A DNA stretch of 64,000 nt from Vibrio rotiferianus CAIM 577 = LMG 21460 (GTDB lineage: Bacteria > Pseudomonadota > Gammaproteobacteria > Enterobacterales > Vibrionaceae): the NCBI RefSeq assembly GCF_002741985.1, contig NZ_APHW01000009.1, positions 62,003 through 126,002 of the forward strand. Reading direction: 5' to 3'. The notes under the pieces were generated by a model. It saw nothing but the letters and a program-made list of their open reading frames with translations. It was not told the origin of the DNA and made no database searches. This document shows positions 17,962 through 27,846 of this stretch, in pieces. A program made the position numbers and the translations under genes. Numbering within the stretch: position 1 is the first letter of the stretch; each line of letters starts with the position of its first letter.

Positions 17962-19197
17962 ATGCCATTTTCTAAGCTTGGTTTAAGCACTCCTATCACA
18001 GATGCTGTGAAGGCGCTGGGTTATGAAAAACCGACTTCTATCCAACAAAAAGCCATTCCTATTGTTCTGCGTGGTAGCAATCTGATTGCCGCAGCACAAA
18101 CAGGTACGGGTAAAACCGCGAGCTTTGTATTACCAATCTTAGAAAAATTGAGCCAAGGTGAAACACAACGCAAAAAGCGTGCTCGTGCGATCATCCTAAC
18201 GCCAACCCGTGAGCTTGCTCTTCAAGTTCACCAAAGCATTGAGGCCTACAGCAAGAACCTGTCACTTCGTTCGATGGCGATGTTTGGTGGTGTTGATTAC
18301 GCACCGCAAAAACAAGCGCTGATCGAAGGTGTCGACATCGTAGTGAGCACGCCGGGGCGTTTGATTGACCTGTACGGCCAACGTGCGATCCATTTTGATG
18401 AAGTGGAAATGTTGGTTCTGGACGAAGCCGACAAAATGTTGGATATGGGTTTCATCGATTCTATCGATAAGATCGTCGATTGCATGCCAGAAGACATTCA
18501 AAGCCTGTTGTTCTCTGCGACACTATCTAACCCAGTGCGTGATTTGGCCAAGAATGCGATTGTAGACCCTGAAGAAATCTCGATTGCGAAGCACAGTGCA
18601 TCAAAATCAAACATCAAGCAGTGGATCACCACGGTTGATAAAGACATGAAGTCTTCATTGTTGAGCCACATGCTTAACGAGAACGACTGGTCGCAAGTAT
18701 TGGTATTCATTGAAACCAAACACGGCGCAGCTAAGCTAGTTACTCAGTTAGAGAAGCGCGGCATCGTGGCAGAAGCATTCCACAGTGGCCGTAACCAACG
18801 TGTTCGCCAAGAACTGATTGAGAAATTTAAAGCGGGTGAAATCCAATATCTGGTTGCCACGGGTGTTGCGGCACGTGGTATCGATATCGACAACTTGCCA
18901 GTGGTGATCAACTACGATCTACCTTTCCCAGCAGACGAATACGTACACCGCATTGGTCGTACTGGTCGTGCTGGCGCGCAGGGTGAAGCGATTTCATTGG
19001 TATCGAAAGACGACTTCAAAAACTTATGTATGATTGAAAGCCGCCTTGGTCACCTATTAGAGCGTGTAGAAATTGAAGGTTTTGCACCAAGAAAACCAGT
19101 GCCGATTTCTATCTTGAACTACGTGCCGAAGAACAAGCGTAAACCGCAAGATCAGCGCCCTCGTCGCGATAATGGTGAAAAGCGCGACGCGAAGTAA
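17962..19197 (+). CDS. DEAD-box ATP-dependent RNA helicase, RhlE-like
   Basis: A 411-residue protein with all helicase motifs in order: Q motif (GYEKPTSIQQKAIP), motif I AAQTGTGKT, Ia PTRELALQ, II DEAD (LVLDEADKMLDMGF), III SAT, IV-V with ATGVAARGIDID, and VI HRIGRTGRAG. The short basic tail (KNKRKPQDQRPRRDNGEKRDAK region) probably helps RNA binding. Proteins of this family unwind short RNA duplexes in ribosome assembly or RNA decay. The length and the absence of a long tail fit RhlE-type rather than SrmB or DeaD, but the exact orthologue is uncertain. A strong terminator follows. Confidence 0.9.
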   Translation: MPFSKLGLSTPITDAVKALGYEKPTSIQQKAIPIVLRGSNLIAAAQTGTGKTASFVLPILEKLSQGETQRKKRARAIILTPTRELALQVHQSIEAYSKNLSLRSMAMFGGVDYAPQKQALIEGVDIVVSTPGRLIDLYGQRAIHFDEVEMLVLDEADKMLDMGFIDSIDKIVDCMPEDIQSLLFSATLSNPVRDLAKNAIVDPEEISIAKHSASKSNIKQWITTVDKDMKSSLLSHMLNENDWSQVLVFIETKHGAAKLVTQLEKRGIVAEAFHSGRNQRVRQELIEKFKAGEIQYLVATGVAARGIDIDNLPVVINYDLPFPADEYVHRIGRTGRAGAQGEAISLVSKDDFKNLCMIESRLGHLLERVEIEGFAPRKPVPISILNYVPKNKRKPQDQRPRRDNGEKRDAK

Positions 19198-19233
19198 ATA
19201 CGCTGGAACTCTAGTGTATAAACTTGAATAAAA

Positions 19234-19267
19234 AAGAAGCCGCATTTCAATGCGGCTTCTTTGTTTT
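19234..19267 (+). terminator. Rho-independent terminator after the DEAD-box gene
   Basis: A hairpin with stem AAGAAGCCGCAT and a 4-base loop is followed by TTTGTTTTT. The A-rich left flank means it can also serve the convergent BCCT gene on the minus strand. Confidence 0.85.
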
Positions 19268-19289
19268 TCGCTTTAGTATTCAGTTTAGT

Positions 19290-20899
19290 TTAGCTCGCCT
19301 TAGCTTTTGCTAAACGTTGCTGAACAAACTGAGGTTCAGTACGCATACCCATTACTAAGCTCACACACATTACCAATAGGATGATGGTGAACGGTAAGCC
19401 AGTAGATATTGTGCCAGCTTGTAGTGCTTGAATTGCTTCTGTACCACCAATCCAAAGTAGCACTGCTGCAATAGCACCTTCTATCGATGCCCAGAAAATG
19501 CGTTGCGGTACAGGCGCGTCAACTTTACCACCTGCTGTAATACTATCGACAACCAGCGACGCAGAGTCTGATGAGGTGATAAAGAACACCATAATAAGAA
19601 CGATAGAGATAACCGATAGCACAGTGCTCATTGGCATCGCTTCGTATGCGTAGAACAGAGACAGCGTAATGTCTGTTAGGCCGTTTGTGCCTAGCTCACC
19701 GACTTTATTCATGACTTGCTCAATCGCGATGCCGCCAAATGCTGACATCCAAATCAAAGTAATAGTGGTTGGAATCAAGATAACTGCCGTCAGGAACTCG
19801 CGAACAGTACGGCCTTTCGATACGCGTGCGATGAACATGCCTACGCATGGTGACCAAGAAATCCACCAAGCCCAGTAGAACACAGTCCAGCCGTGCATCC
19901 ACGCCTCATCTTCACGACCATGAGGATTACTTAGTGGAATAATGTTCTCGATGTAGCCGATTAAGGTTGTTGGAATTGTGCTCAGAGCTGCTGCTAAGCC
20001 TGCAAGAATTACGAATACTAACAGGGCAAATGCTACGGTTAGGTTAATGTTACTCAGTACCTTTACGCCGCCATCAATACCGCGCACAACGGAGAAGACC
20101 GCTAAAGTGGTAACAAATGCGATAACGGCCAGCTGCATACCTAAGCCGCTCTCAATACCAAATACATGGCCCAAACCACTTGCTGCTTGCTGAGCGCCTA
20201 GGCCAAGAGAGGTTGCTAAACCAAATAGCGTTGCGAGCACAGCCATTACATCGATTACGTGACCAAACCAACCCCAAGTGCGATCGCCCAATAGAGGGTA
20301 GAACACAGAACGGATAGACAGCGGAAGACCTTTGTTAAACGCAAAGAATGCCATAGAAAGCGCAACCACAGCATAGATCGCCCAAGGGTGTAGGCCCCAG
20401 TGGAACATGGTTGCACCTAGCGCAACTTGTTTGGCTTCTTCTGTGAAAGGTTCAACGCCAAGCGGGGTTTCATACCAACCAGTGAAGTAGGCAACAGGTT
20501 CTGCGACCCCCCCCAGAACATCAAGCCGATACCCATACCCGCTGCAAATAGCATTGCAATCCATGAGATATTTGAATGCTCAGGTGTGGCGTTTTCGCCA
20601 CCAATACGAATCTTACCAAAAGGAGAAAAAACCAGACCGATACAGAAGATCAGAAAAATATTACCAGCCCACATGAATAGGCCATCAAAAGAACCAATGA
20701 TTTGCCATTTGATTCCATCAAGGCCGGCTTTCGCAGTGGTAGGATCGACTAATAGAAGTGCGATTAAAAAAAGAATGATCAAACCAGCACTGGTGCCAAA
20801 AACAGGGTTGTGAACATCAAATCCCCACTTCTGTACGTTGTCTTGGCCGACCGTATAATCAGTATTTTCAATACTGTACTTATCCTTAGTTGTAGACAT
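19290..20899 (-). pseudogene. BCCT family glycine betaine/choline/carnitine transporter, frameshifted
   Basis: Two pieces of one transporter lie in different frames. The N-terminal piece (20,899 down to about 20,515) begins MSTTKDKYSIENTDYTVG and reaches GMGIGLMFW; the C-terminal piece continues GVAEPVAYFTGWYETPLG through the BCCT signature region (WTVFYWAWWISWSPCVGMF) to 19,290. The break is a run of eight C on the plus strand (20,507-20,514). Six would give the usual FWGVAEP junction. The whole would be about 536 residues with 12 membrane segments. BCCT carriers take up compatible solutes with sodium when salt rises, which fits a marine cell and the nearby KtrAB genes. It is broken as written but may be intact in the organism. 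Confidence 0.85.
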
Positions 20900-21311
20900 C
20901 ATCCCTCTCAAACTACTTAGAGTACAAACTAATTTGTCGGCGCGCACTATAACAAAACTCAGATAAAATGGCTAATTTGCTGATTAATGAATCAGTAATA
21001 GCAGTTTTTATGCATGATAAATGCAATGAGCACGAAATAATTTATTGTGCCAATAGCCAACGCGTTAAATTAACTTGTCAAAAGTATGCATGGCTAAAAT
21101 GAGTGATAAATGAAATGTGAGCTCTGTAGCTATTCTTTTGATTTAATTACTAATAGTCAGGAAAATACCGCTAACCTGTCTTAGGCTATATCAAGGTTAC
21201 ATGCGAAGGTTTGAGTTAAGGTTTTGTCATTTTTTTGTCGTCTTGTTTGCAGATGATGAGGAATAGGCGCAGACTTTCGCGCCTGCTATTCAACGCATAA
21301 ATGAGGCACGA
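20900..21311. other. Divergent intergenic region between the BCCT gene and ktrA
   Basis: About 410 bases with no plausible gene. It must contain the outward promoters of two osmotic-stress genes. A TTGACA sits on the minus strand near 21,068, but I cannot place a matching -10 box with confidence. A T-rich stretch lies at about 21,220-21,245 ahead of ktrA. Confidence 0.45.
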
Positions 21312-21974
21312 ATGAAAACGGGTGATAAGCAATTTGCTGTAATTGGTCTAGGTCGTTTTGGCTTAGCCGTTTGTAAAGAACTGCAAGACTCCGGCTCACA
21401 AGTTTTGGCGGTAGACATTAATGAAGACCGAGTGAAAGAAGCGGCGGGATTTGTTAGCCAAGCCATTGTGGCGAACTGTACTCATGAAGAGACCGTCGCA
21501 GAGCTTAAACTCGATGATTATGACATGGTCATGATTGCAATTGGCGCCGACGTTAATGCCAGTATTCTTGCTACGCTGATCGCTAAAGAAGCGGGCGTAA
21601 AATCGGTTTGGGTAAAAGCGAATGATCGCTTTCAAGCTCGAGTGCTACAAAAAATCGGAGCAGACCATATCATCATGCCAGAGCGTGACATGGGTATTCG
21701 AGTTGCACGTAAGATGCTCGATAAACGCGTTCTAGAATTCCACCCATTAGGTAGCGGTCTGGCGATGACAGAGTTTGTGATTGGTTCGCGCTGGATGGGT
21801 AAAACGCTGGGTGAACTCGCTTTGTGTAAAGTGGAAGGCGTGCAAGTGCTGGGCTTCAAACGCGGGCCTGAGATTACCAAAGCACCAGAACTGAATACCA
21901 CACTAGAAATCGGCGACCTTATTATTGTGGTGGGGCCTCAAGACAAACTTGCGAGCAAGTTGAAATCACTATGA
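21312..21974 (+). CDS. ktrA: K+ uptake regulatory subunit KtrA
   Basis: A 220-residue cytoplasmic protein. An RCK/TrkA-N Rossmann domain covers residues about 8-130, with the nucleotide-binding GLGRFGLAVCKELQ and the acidic end of beta 2 (VLAVDINEDRV). A TrkA-C domain covers about 140-218. KtrA forms an octameric ring that binds ATP/ADP and gates the KtrB channel-like transporter. The length and sequence type match the KtrA described in Vibrio alginolyticus. The last four bases overlap the ktrB start (ATGA). Confidence 0.93.
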   Translation: MKTGDKQFAVIGLGRFGLAVCKELQDSGSQVLAVDINEDRVKEAAGFVSQAIVANCTHEETVAELKLDDYDMVMIAIGADVNASILATLIAKEAGVKSVWVKANDRFQARVLQKIGADHIIMPERDMGIRVARKMLDKRVLEFHPLGSGLAMTEFVIGSRWMGKTLGELALCKVEGVQVLGFKRGPEITKAPELNTTLEIGDLIIVVGPQDKLASKLKSL

Positions 21975-23338
21975 CGCAGTTTCATCAGAGAGGCGTTTTC
22001 TACGTCCCAGATGGTAAACGAGATAAAGCGAAAGGTGGTGAACCGCGCATCATATTGCTGAGCTTTCTTGGTGTGCTATTGCCTTCTGCTATTTTGCTTA
22101 CGTTGCCGATCTTTTCGGTGACGGGACTTTCGATTACCGATGCATTGTTCACCGCGACTTCTGCTATCAGTGTGACTGGCCTTGGTGTGGTTGATACAGG
22201 GCAACACTTCACATTGGCAGGCAAAATTCTGTTGATGTTCTTAATGCAAATTGGTGGTTTAGGTCAGATGACACTTTCTGCCGTCTTGCTCTATATGTTT
22301 GGCGTACGTTTGAGCTTGCGCCAACAAGCGTTAGCGAAAGATGCATTGGGCCAAGACCGCCAAGTGAATTTGCGTAAATTGGTGAAGAAAATCGTTATCT
22401 TCGCGCTGATTGCAGAGACGATTGGTTTTATTTTCCTTTCGTTCCGTTGGGTACCTGAAATGGGCTGGCAAACGGGCATGTTCTATGCGTTGTTCCATTC
22501 CATCTCAGCCTTTAATAATGCCGGTTTCGCGCTTTTCTCTGATAGCATGATGAGCTTTGTGAATGATCCTGTGGTGATCTTCACGCTGGCGGGCTTGTTC
22601 ATCTTCGGGGGATTAGGTTTCACCGTGATCGGTGACCTCTGGCTGCATTGGCGTCGAGGTTTTCACTTTTTGCATTTACACACCAAAATCATGCTGATAG
22701 CAACTCCTGTATTGCTCGCAGTAGGTACCATCCTGTTTTGGCTGTTGGAAAGACATAATCCAAATACGATGGAATCTTTACCTATGGCAGGTCAGTGGTT
22801 GGCAGCATTCTTCCAATCGGCCAGTGCGCGTACGGCAGGTTTTAACAGCGTCGACTTGGCACAGTTCACCCAACCCGCATTGCTTGTGATGATTGTACTG
22901 ATGCTGATCGGTGCCGGTTCCACCTCAACCGGTGGTGGTATCAAGGTATCCACTTTTACTGTGGCGTTTATGGCAACATGGGCGTTTCTGCGTCAGAAAA
23001 AGCATGTGGTGATCTTTAAGCGTACTGTGAATTGGCAGACGGTGACCAAATCGCTGGCGATTATTGTTGTCAGCGGCGCAATCCTAACCACTGCAATGTT
23101 CTTATTGATGATTACCGAAAAGGCTGCGTTCGATAAGGTGATGTTCGAGACGATTTCTGCCTTCGCTACAGTGGGCTTGACGGCTGGCTTAACAGCAGAG
23201 CTGTCCGAGCCAGGTAAGTACATCATGATAGTGGTGATGATCATTGGTCGTATTGGTCCGTTGACGCTGGCCTATATGCTAGCTCGCCCAGAGCCTACGC
23301 TAGTTAAGTACCCAGAAGACAATGTACTGACGGGTTAG
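21971..23338 (+). CDS. ktrB: Na+-dependent K+ uptake membrane subunit KtrB
   Basis: A 455-residue inner-membrane protein with four membrane-pore-membrane repeats of the Trk/Ktr/HKT type. The four selectivity-filter regions are visible, each with a key Gly: TSAISVTGLGVV, SAFNNAGFALF, SARTAGFNSVD and FATVGLTAGL. The flexible gating loop in the third repeat is seen as IGAGSTSTGGGIKVSTF. It works with KtrA to take up potassium driven by sodium, an early response to osmotic upshift. It overlaps ktrA by four bases, so the two are translationally coupled. Confidence 0.94.
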   Translation: MTQFHQRGVFYVPDGKRDKAKGGEPRIILLSFLGVLLPSAILLTLPIFSVTGLSITDALFTATSAISVTGLGVVDTGQHFTLAGKILLMFLMQIGGLGQMTLSAVLLYMFGVRLSLRQQALAKDALGQDRQVNLRKLVKKIVIFALIAETIGFIFLSFRWVPEMGWQTGMFYALFHSISAFNNAGFALFSDSMMSFVNDPVVIFTLAGLFIFGGLGFTVIGDLWLHWRRGFHFLHLHTKIMLIATPVLLAVGTILFWLLERHNPNTMESLPMAGQWLAAFFQSASARTAGFNSVDLAQFTQPALLVMIVLMLIGAGSTSTGGGIKVSTFTVAFMATWAFLRQKKHVVIFKRTVNWQTVTKSLAIIVVSGAILTTAMFLLMITEKAAFDKVMFETISAFATVGLTAGLTAELSEPGKYIMIVVMIIGRIGPLTLAYMLARPEPTLVKYPEDNVLTG

Positions 23339-23367
23339 GTTGAGAGAGCCAGTAGCGTACTCTGAAC

Positions 23368-23405
23368 AAGCGAGAGAATGTCACCATGATGTCTCTCGCT
23401 TTCTT
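23368..23405 (+). terminator. Terminator after ktrAB
   Basis: A stem AAGCGAGAGA pairs with TCTCTCGCTT across a 15-base loop, followed by TCTT. The T-run is short, so strength is uncertain. Confidence 0.65.
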
Positions 23406-23573
23406 ATAGCGAACGTGGAGTGACGCTCAAAAAATAGTCAATGTATTTGAAAGGTATTTAACTTTATAAATAATTAGTTACTATTCATTTGATTAGTCGA
23501 TGCATGAGTGGTTTTTTATATTTATGCATGAGGATCGCGTGCCCAAGCGCGAAACGTCAGATGGAGTAGTACT

Positions 23574-26549
23574 TTGAAAATTAAAACGATAGCCCTATCC
23601 GTAATCAGCATGTTAACCGCCTCGACGGTACTAGCGACAACGCCTCCTGCGCCAATTTGGCATACCGTGCAGTTAGATGATGGCAGCGAGAGTGGGGTCA
23701 TCTTAAGAGGTTCAGCCGATTTTCACTGGTATGAGGACAAGCAGGGTAATGCACTTGTAAAGCAAGACAAAGATTGGTTTTTTGCCAAGATTACCCAAGA
23801 TGGAAACATCCCTAAACTAGAATCGACGGGCGTTAAGAAGCTTTCCAACCAAGCCGCACCAAGTGTCTCACTAGAACGACCAGATCTGCTCTACAAAGCA
23901 CCGCTTGAATCGATGCAAGCGATATCTCCGAAAGCTCGGCATAACCTTCTGAAGCAAACTTCTGGTATCCAAGCCATGAGTGCTTCATCTAATTTTGAGC
24001 AGCCGCTTTTGGTCGTGCAAGTTTCTTTTACTGACCAAAAAATGGATCATGACTTTCATTCCCTTGTGTTTGGGCAGTCAGGTCAGAGTGTTGTGGACTT
24101 CTACCAAAAAAACTCTGACGGCAAGTATCATGTAATACCTGCTAGGGAAAACGGAGGTACAGCTAATGACGGCATTATCAATGTTTCGGTGAATCAAAAA
24201 CAGCCAGATTGTCATACAAGTACCGACTTTAATTGCTCTACGAAACTAGACTCTGTTATTGCCGAGGCCTACCAAAAGCTTGACCCGTATGTTGACTTTG
24301 CCGCGTATGACCGTAATGGAGATGGTCAGCTTGACCCTGATGAACTCTCAGTTATGTTTGTGTTCGCTGGTGGTGACCGTTCGACGGGTTATTTGGGGCG
24401 TCCATCGATTTGGCCACACAAAGGCAGCCACAGCACGGTGAAGGTGGATGGCAAAAATATCATGGAATATTGTGTCTTTGGTGATTACCAAACCACACAT
24501 CAATCGACCATGGGGGTGATTGTTCATGAACTCGGCCACTTAATGCTTGGTCTGCCAGACCTTTACTCATATCACCATGATGGTTCTATTGGCATGTGGG
24601 GAGTGATGGCTGGTGGCTCTTGGGGAAGAAAGCCAGGCGATAACTACGCTGGCGAGACGCCGGTCAACATGAGTGCTTGGAGTAAGCATGCTGCTGGTTT
24701 TACTAATCCATCGGTTTCTTTAGACGCGAATACGAATATTGTGGTGCCAAATGGTGAATCAAGTGTGGTTTATCTGGATTCATACCTAAAAGAAATGGGG
24801 CCTCGTTTATATGTAGAGAACCGCACGCTGACAGATTATGACAGAGCGCTTGAAGGAGAAGGTGTTCTCGTTACCTCTGTGAACATTCGCAATGCCTTTA
24901 ATGATGTTGGCGAAATGCAAGTTCAGATCATGCAGGCGGATGGATTAAAAGAGCTTGAGCAAGGCTCCTTTGCTGACGAGAACGATTTATACCCACAAGG
25001 TAACACTTCAATTGGTGACAACACTAATCCTAGCTTGAGCGCAATTGCTGGCTTTGATACCAATGTTTCTGTTACTGGAATCACAAGTACATCGTCTTCT
25101 GCTAGCTTCGTGATGAGTCGTCCTGACGAGCCAAACAAATTCGCTTGGTTGAACAACCTTAACCGTGGCTACATCTTCGCGACTCAAGACAATGCGATCG
25201 CACTTAAAATGAACTTGGCTAATCCAACTGAGTTAGATGGCCTTCAATTGTTTGCAGTACCTACGAGTAAAGGTGGCGCCGTCAGTTACAAAGTTTGGCG
25301 CTACAGTTCAGTTAACGAAGTGTTTTCTACCATGACGTTTGATGACGCAAACGCTGAGTTACTCCAACAAGGCAGCGTGCAGCCTCCTAATCGAGTGCTG
25401 TTCTCTCAGCCTACTAAGTTAGCTGCGGGTGAACATGTTCTATTGGTTGAGATAGAAGGTGGCACTTATGAAGGCAGTATGAATTTCGGTGCGCTTCACT
25501 CAGATATTCTGCAAAGCGAGCGACCGTTGTGGGTTGGTAAAAGTGCAGATAAGTCGACTGAAGGTTTAATCAATACCGCCTTTTCGACAATTCCATTTGT
25601 GGCTCTGATGGATTTAGATGTTGCTAGTGTAGTGACGGCAAAACCTGATGCATTTGAAACGGCAAAAAACACTGACTATTCGCTGTCTTTGATGGCCAAC
25701 GACGACATTGCTCAAGGGTACTTATTTAATGTCGTTATTGCTGAGCATCCAACTCATGGCAGTGTTCAAGGTGATGTTTACTCGCCGAAGAAGAACTTTG
25801 TAGGTGAAGACCGCTTCAAATATCGTCTTGTCTCTTCAGATGGCAGCATCACCTCAAACACCGTAGAGGTAGTGGTGACAGTAACGGGAGACAATGATGA
25901 ACCATTAGCGGATGCGAGCGCAGATACAGGGGATCTAGAAAACAGCGGAAAGGTAATGCTCTCTGCTGCGGGTAGCTCTGATCCAGATGGTGACGACCTG
26001 GAATATTTGTGGGAGCAAATTGATGGCCTAGCGACAACCATTGAAAATGCTAATACCGCAGAAGCCAGCTTTGCGATCCCACAGGGCAGTAAACAAGGTG
26101 ATGTATTGACATTCCAACTGACCGTTACCGATCCGAGCGGCTTAACATCGACATCTCAAGTGAGTGTCGAGGTGCAAAATGCGTCACCAGAAGCGAACAC
26201 AGATAGCGTAACAGTGACTGCTGGTGAGGATGTTGTCATTGATGTTCTTGCAAATGACACTGACGCTGATGGTCATGATTTGACAATTCAATCAGTGACT
26301 ATCACGAGTGGTGGAGGCAGCGCAGTAATTGAAAATGGGAAAATCCGTTACTCAGCGCCATCAGGTACAGGGCAATCTGTAACGTTAACTTACAGCATTA
26401 TGGATGAAAAAGGCTCTACAGCCACAGCGGTTGTGAATATTAATGTGCTTTCTCAATCGTCAGGGGTTTCGTTTGGTGATTCTGGTGGTAGCACTTCATT
26501 CTGGGCGCTGGTACTCCTAGGGCTGCTAGGTTGGCGTCGCCGCTCTTAA
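23574..26549 (+). CDS. Secreted M6 family metalloprotease with GlyGly-CTERM tail
   Basis: A 991-residue exported protein. A signal peptide covers residues 1-21. The catalytic M6 (immune inhibitor A-like) domain at about 140-400 carries the zinc motif VHELGHLMLGLPDLYSY. An EF-hand-like calcium loop, DRNGDGQLDPDE, lies just before it. The second half holds Ig/cadherin-like repeats (about 690-965; for example SSDPDGDDLEYLWEQIDG and NDTDADGHDLTIQSV). The end (GDSGGSTSFWALVLLG, then LLGWRRRS) is a GlyGly-CTERM signal: Gly-rich motif, one membrane helix and Arg cluster. A rhombosortase is expected to cleave it, and a candidate lies at 45,691-46,242. The start is TTG at 23,574 behind GGAG. It probably digests extracellular proteins. 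Confidence 0.9.
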   Translation: MKIKTIALSVISMLTASTVLATTPPAPIWHTVQLDDGSESGVILRGSADFHWYEDKQGNALVKQDKDWFFAKITQDGNIPKLESTGVKKLSNQAAPSVSLERPDLLYKAPLESMQAISPKARHNLLKQTSGIQAMSASSNFEQPLLVVQVSFTDQKMDHDFHSLVFGQSGQSVVDFYQKNSDGKYHVIPARENGGTANDGIINVSVNQKQPDCHTSTDFNCSTKLDSVIAEAYQKLDPYVDFAAYDRNGDGQLDPDELSVMFVFAGGDRSTGYLGRPSIWPHKGSHSTVKVDGKNIMEYCVFGDYQTTHQSTMGVIVHELGHLMLGLPDLYSYHHDGSIGMWGVMAGGSWGRKPGDNYAGETPVNMSAWSKHAAGFTNPSVSLDANTNIVVPNGESSVVYLDSYLKEMGPRLYVENRTLTDYDRALEGEGVLVTSVNIRNAFNDVGEMQVQIMQADGLKELEQGSFADENDLYPQGNTSIGDNTNPSLSAIAGFDTNVSVTGITSTSSSASFVMSRPDEPNKFAWLNNLNRGYIFATQDNAIALKMNLANPTELDGLQLFAVPTSKGGAVSYKVWRYSSVNEVFSTMTFDDANAELLQQGSVQPPNRVLFSQPTKLAAGEHVLLVEIEGGTYEGSMNFGALHSDILQSERPLWVGKSADKSTEGLINTAFSTIPFVALMDLDVASVVTAKPDAFETAKNTDYSLSLMANDDIAQGYLFNVVIAEHPTHGSVQGDVYSPKKNFVGEDRFKYRLVSSDGSITSNTVEVVVTVTGDNDEPLADASADTGDLENSGKVMLSAAGSSDPDGDDLEYLWEQIDGLATTIENANTAEASFAIPQGSKQGDVLTFQLTVTDPSGLTSTSQVSVEVQNASPEANTDSVTVTAGEDVVIDVLANDTDADGHDLTIQSVTITSGGGSAVIENGKIRYSAPSGTGQSVTLTYSIMDEKGSTATAVVNINVLSQSSGVSFGDSGGSTSFWALVLLGLLGWRRRS

Positions 26550-26568
26550 TGCTTGATTATCTATTTTT

Positions 26569-26595
26569 AAAGCCACTTAAATGAGTGGCTTTTTT
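26569..26595 (+). terminator. Terminator after the M6 protease gene
   Basis: Stem AAAGCCACT pairs with an AGTGGCTTT arm across a short loop and is followed by a run of T (TTTTTT). Confidence 0.85.
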
Positions 26596-26688
26596 GTTCA
26601 ACCCAAGCTACTACCAACTCTCTCTGCATCGCGAGAGGGGACTCCTGAATTTTTGTACGCCTTGTATTTTTGAGGCGTAGTCTATGGT

Positions 26689-26955
26689 TAGGGTCTGTTG
26701 ACCTTTTGCGGTTAAATTTTGTTCGAGATAAAAGCGTTTTAATCGCGGCGAGAGGTTTGTAGCTTAGTTATTCTAAGCAAAATCCTCTCAACAAAGAGTA
26801 AACGCTTTTAGTCGAACCCTTTGGGCAGCGTTTGTGGCTCCTTTCTACTGCGTTATCGGCTTATCAGGTAGGGCAACTACATTTCAAAGCCTCTGCCTTG
26901 TATAAAGAATCCACAAACTGCTGCAAAAATCAGCTCAAAAGGTCAATAGACCCTA
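26689..26955. repeat. Palindromic MITE-like element, 267 bp
   Basis: The ends are a 20-base terminal inverted repeat with one mismatch: TAGGGTCTGTTGACCTTTTG on the left, and the complement of TAGGGTCTATTGACCTTTTG on the right. Two smaller inverted pairs lie inside. TTCGAGATAAAAGCGTTT near 26,732 pairs with AAACGCTTTTAGTCGAA near 26,800. GCAGCGTTTGTGG near 26,826 pairs with CCACAAACTGCTGC near 26,911. It has no transposase gene. The design suggests a non-autonomous mobile element or a long structured RNA. The ribosome binding site of the next gene begins only 15 bases after its right end. Confidence 0.75.
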
Positions 26956-26981
26956 GAACTTCTAAAAGTAAGGATATTTTT

Positions 26982-27797
26982 ATGTCTGATCATCAGTTTT
27001 CGATATCGGCTATTTGCCAAGAAGCAATCGTCATGGTTAGAGCAAACTTGCTCACCATTATTATCGCTTGTATTCCTTTGATAGTGGTTCACACCATTTT
27101 TATTACCCAATATCAAGAAGCTTTAGTCCAAGGCTCTCAAGAGCCTGACTTTTCCAGCTTTGGTGTCGGTTTTTTTATTACGACCTTTCTTTTGTATCCA
27201 TTGGTTGCAGCGATGGCAGCGGTTCGCATTCACCGCATTTACCTTGCTCGTGAATATATGCGTTCCGCTCTTGATGTGATGCGCTTATCCATGCGTGAGC
27301 TGCGCTTTATCGGCTGGTGGATTTTATTTGCTTTAGCAATGGGATTGATCATCGCGCTACCAATATTCTTAGTGACGTTTTTTATCATTGTAGACGGTGG
27401 AGAAATCAGCTCTTTGGCATTGGAGGTGATCACTTTGGTCTTGAGTGTTCCGGGGTATTGGGTTCTGTCTCGTTGGTCATTGGTGTTGCCTGCCACTGCA
27501 CTGGATCGAGAGCCGCGCAGTTTAGGTGATGCTTGGCGACAAAGCCGTCCATTCAACAAGCAGATTTTTGTGTTGATGGGCTTAATTCCATTGCTGGCTG
27601 GGACACTGAGTCAGTTGGTGTTTGCTGAGTTCTCTCATCTATTGGCAATGATTGTGTCGGGTGTAATTTTTGGTTTGTTTGGCGCTTATCAAATTGCACT
27701 ACTGTCATTGAGCTATCGAACTATCGTAGACATCGAGCGATCCCGCTTCAAAGAAGTACCTGCCCCTCAGCAGGACAGTGACGAGTTTCCAGCCTAA
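26982..27797 (+). CDS. Multi-pass membrane protein of unknown function
   Basis: A 271-residue protein from the ATG at 26,982 (AAGGA at 26,970-26,974). A longer frame running back to 26,832 would be encoded by the repeat element and is not credible. About six membrane segments are visible, at roughly residues 26-44, 67-87, 121-145, 150-170, 205-225 and 228-250. RSLGDAWRQSRPFNKQ is a soluble loop of the kind seen in YciC-like or glycerophosphodiester-phosphodiesterase-associated membrane domains. No catalytic motif is seen. A hairpin at 27,814 ends it, so it seems to be a single-gene unit, possibly driven by a promoter in or near the repeat. Confidence 0.75.
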   Translation: MSDHQFSISAICQEAIVMVRANLLTIIIACIPLIVVHTIFITQYQEALVQGSQEPDFSSFGVGFFITTFLLYPLVAAMAAVRIHRIYLAREYMRSALDVMRLSMRELRFIGWWILFALAMGLIIALPIFLVTFFIIVDGGEISSLALEVITLVLSVPGYWVLSRWSLVLPATALDREPRSLGDAWRQSRPFNKQIFVLMGLIPLLAGTLSQLVFAEFSHLLAMIVSGVIFGLFGAYQIALLSLSYRTIVDIERSRFKEVPAPQQDSDEFPA

Positions 27798-27813
27798 CCT
27801 GTAAGCAAAGAGT

Positions 27814-27846
27814 TCCACTGCAGGTGAGTTGCAGTGGAGCGCTTTC
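27814..27846 (+). terminator. Terminator after the membrane protein gene
   Basis: A 9-base perfect stem (TCCACTGCA / TGCAGTGGA) with a 7-base loop is followed by GCGCTTTCTT. The T-run is imperfect. Confidence 0.6.

Noticed and set aside
20400..20830. Plus-strand open frame of 128 codons opposite the BCCT gene
   Set aside because: It is the antisense shadow of a conserved transporter; its sequence has no family pattern.
26832..26981. Upstream extension of the membrane protein gene into the palindromic element
   Set aside because: The extra 50 residues are encoded by the repeat and lack membrane or family character. The ATG at 26,982 has its own well-spaced ribosome binding site.
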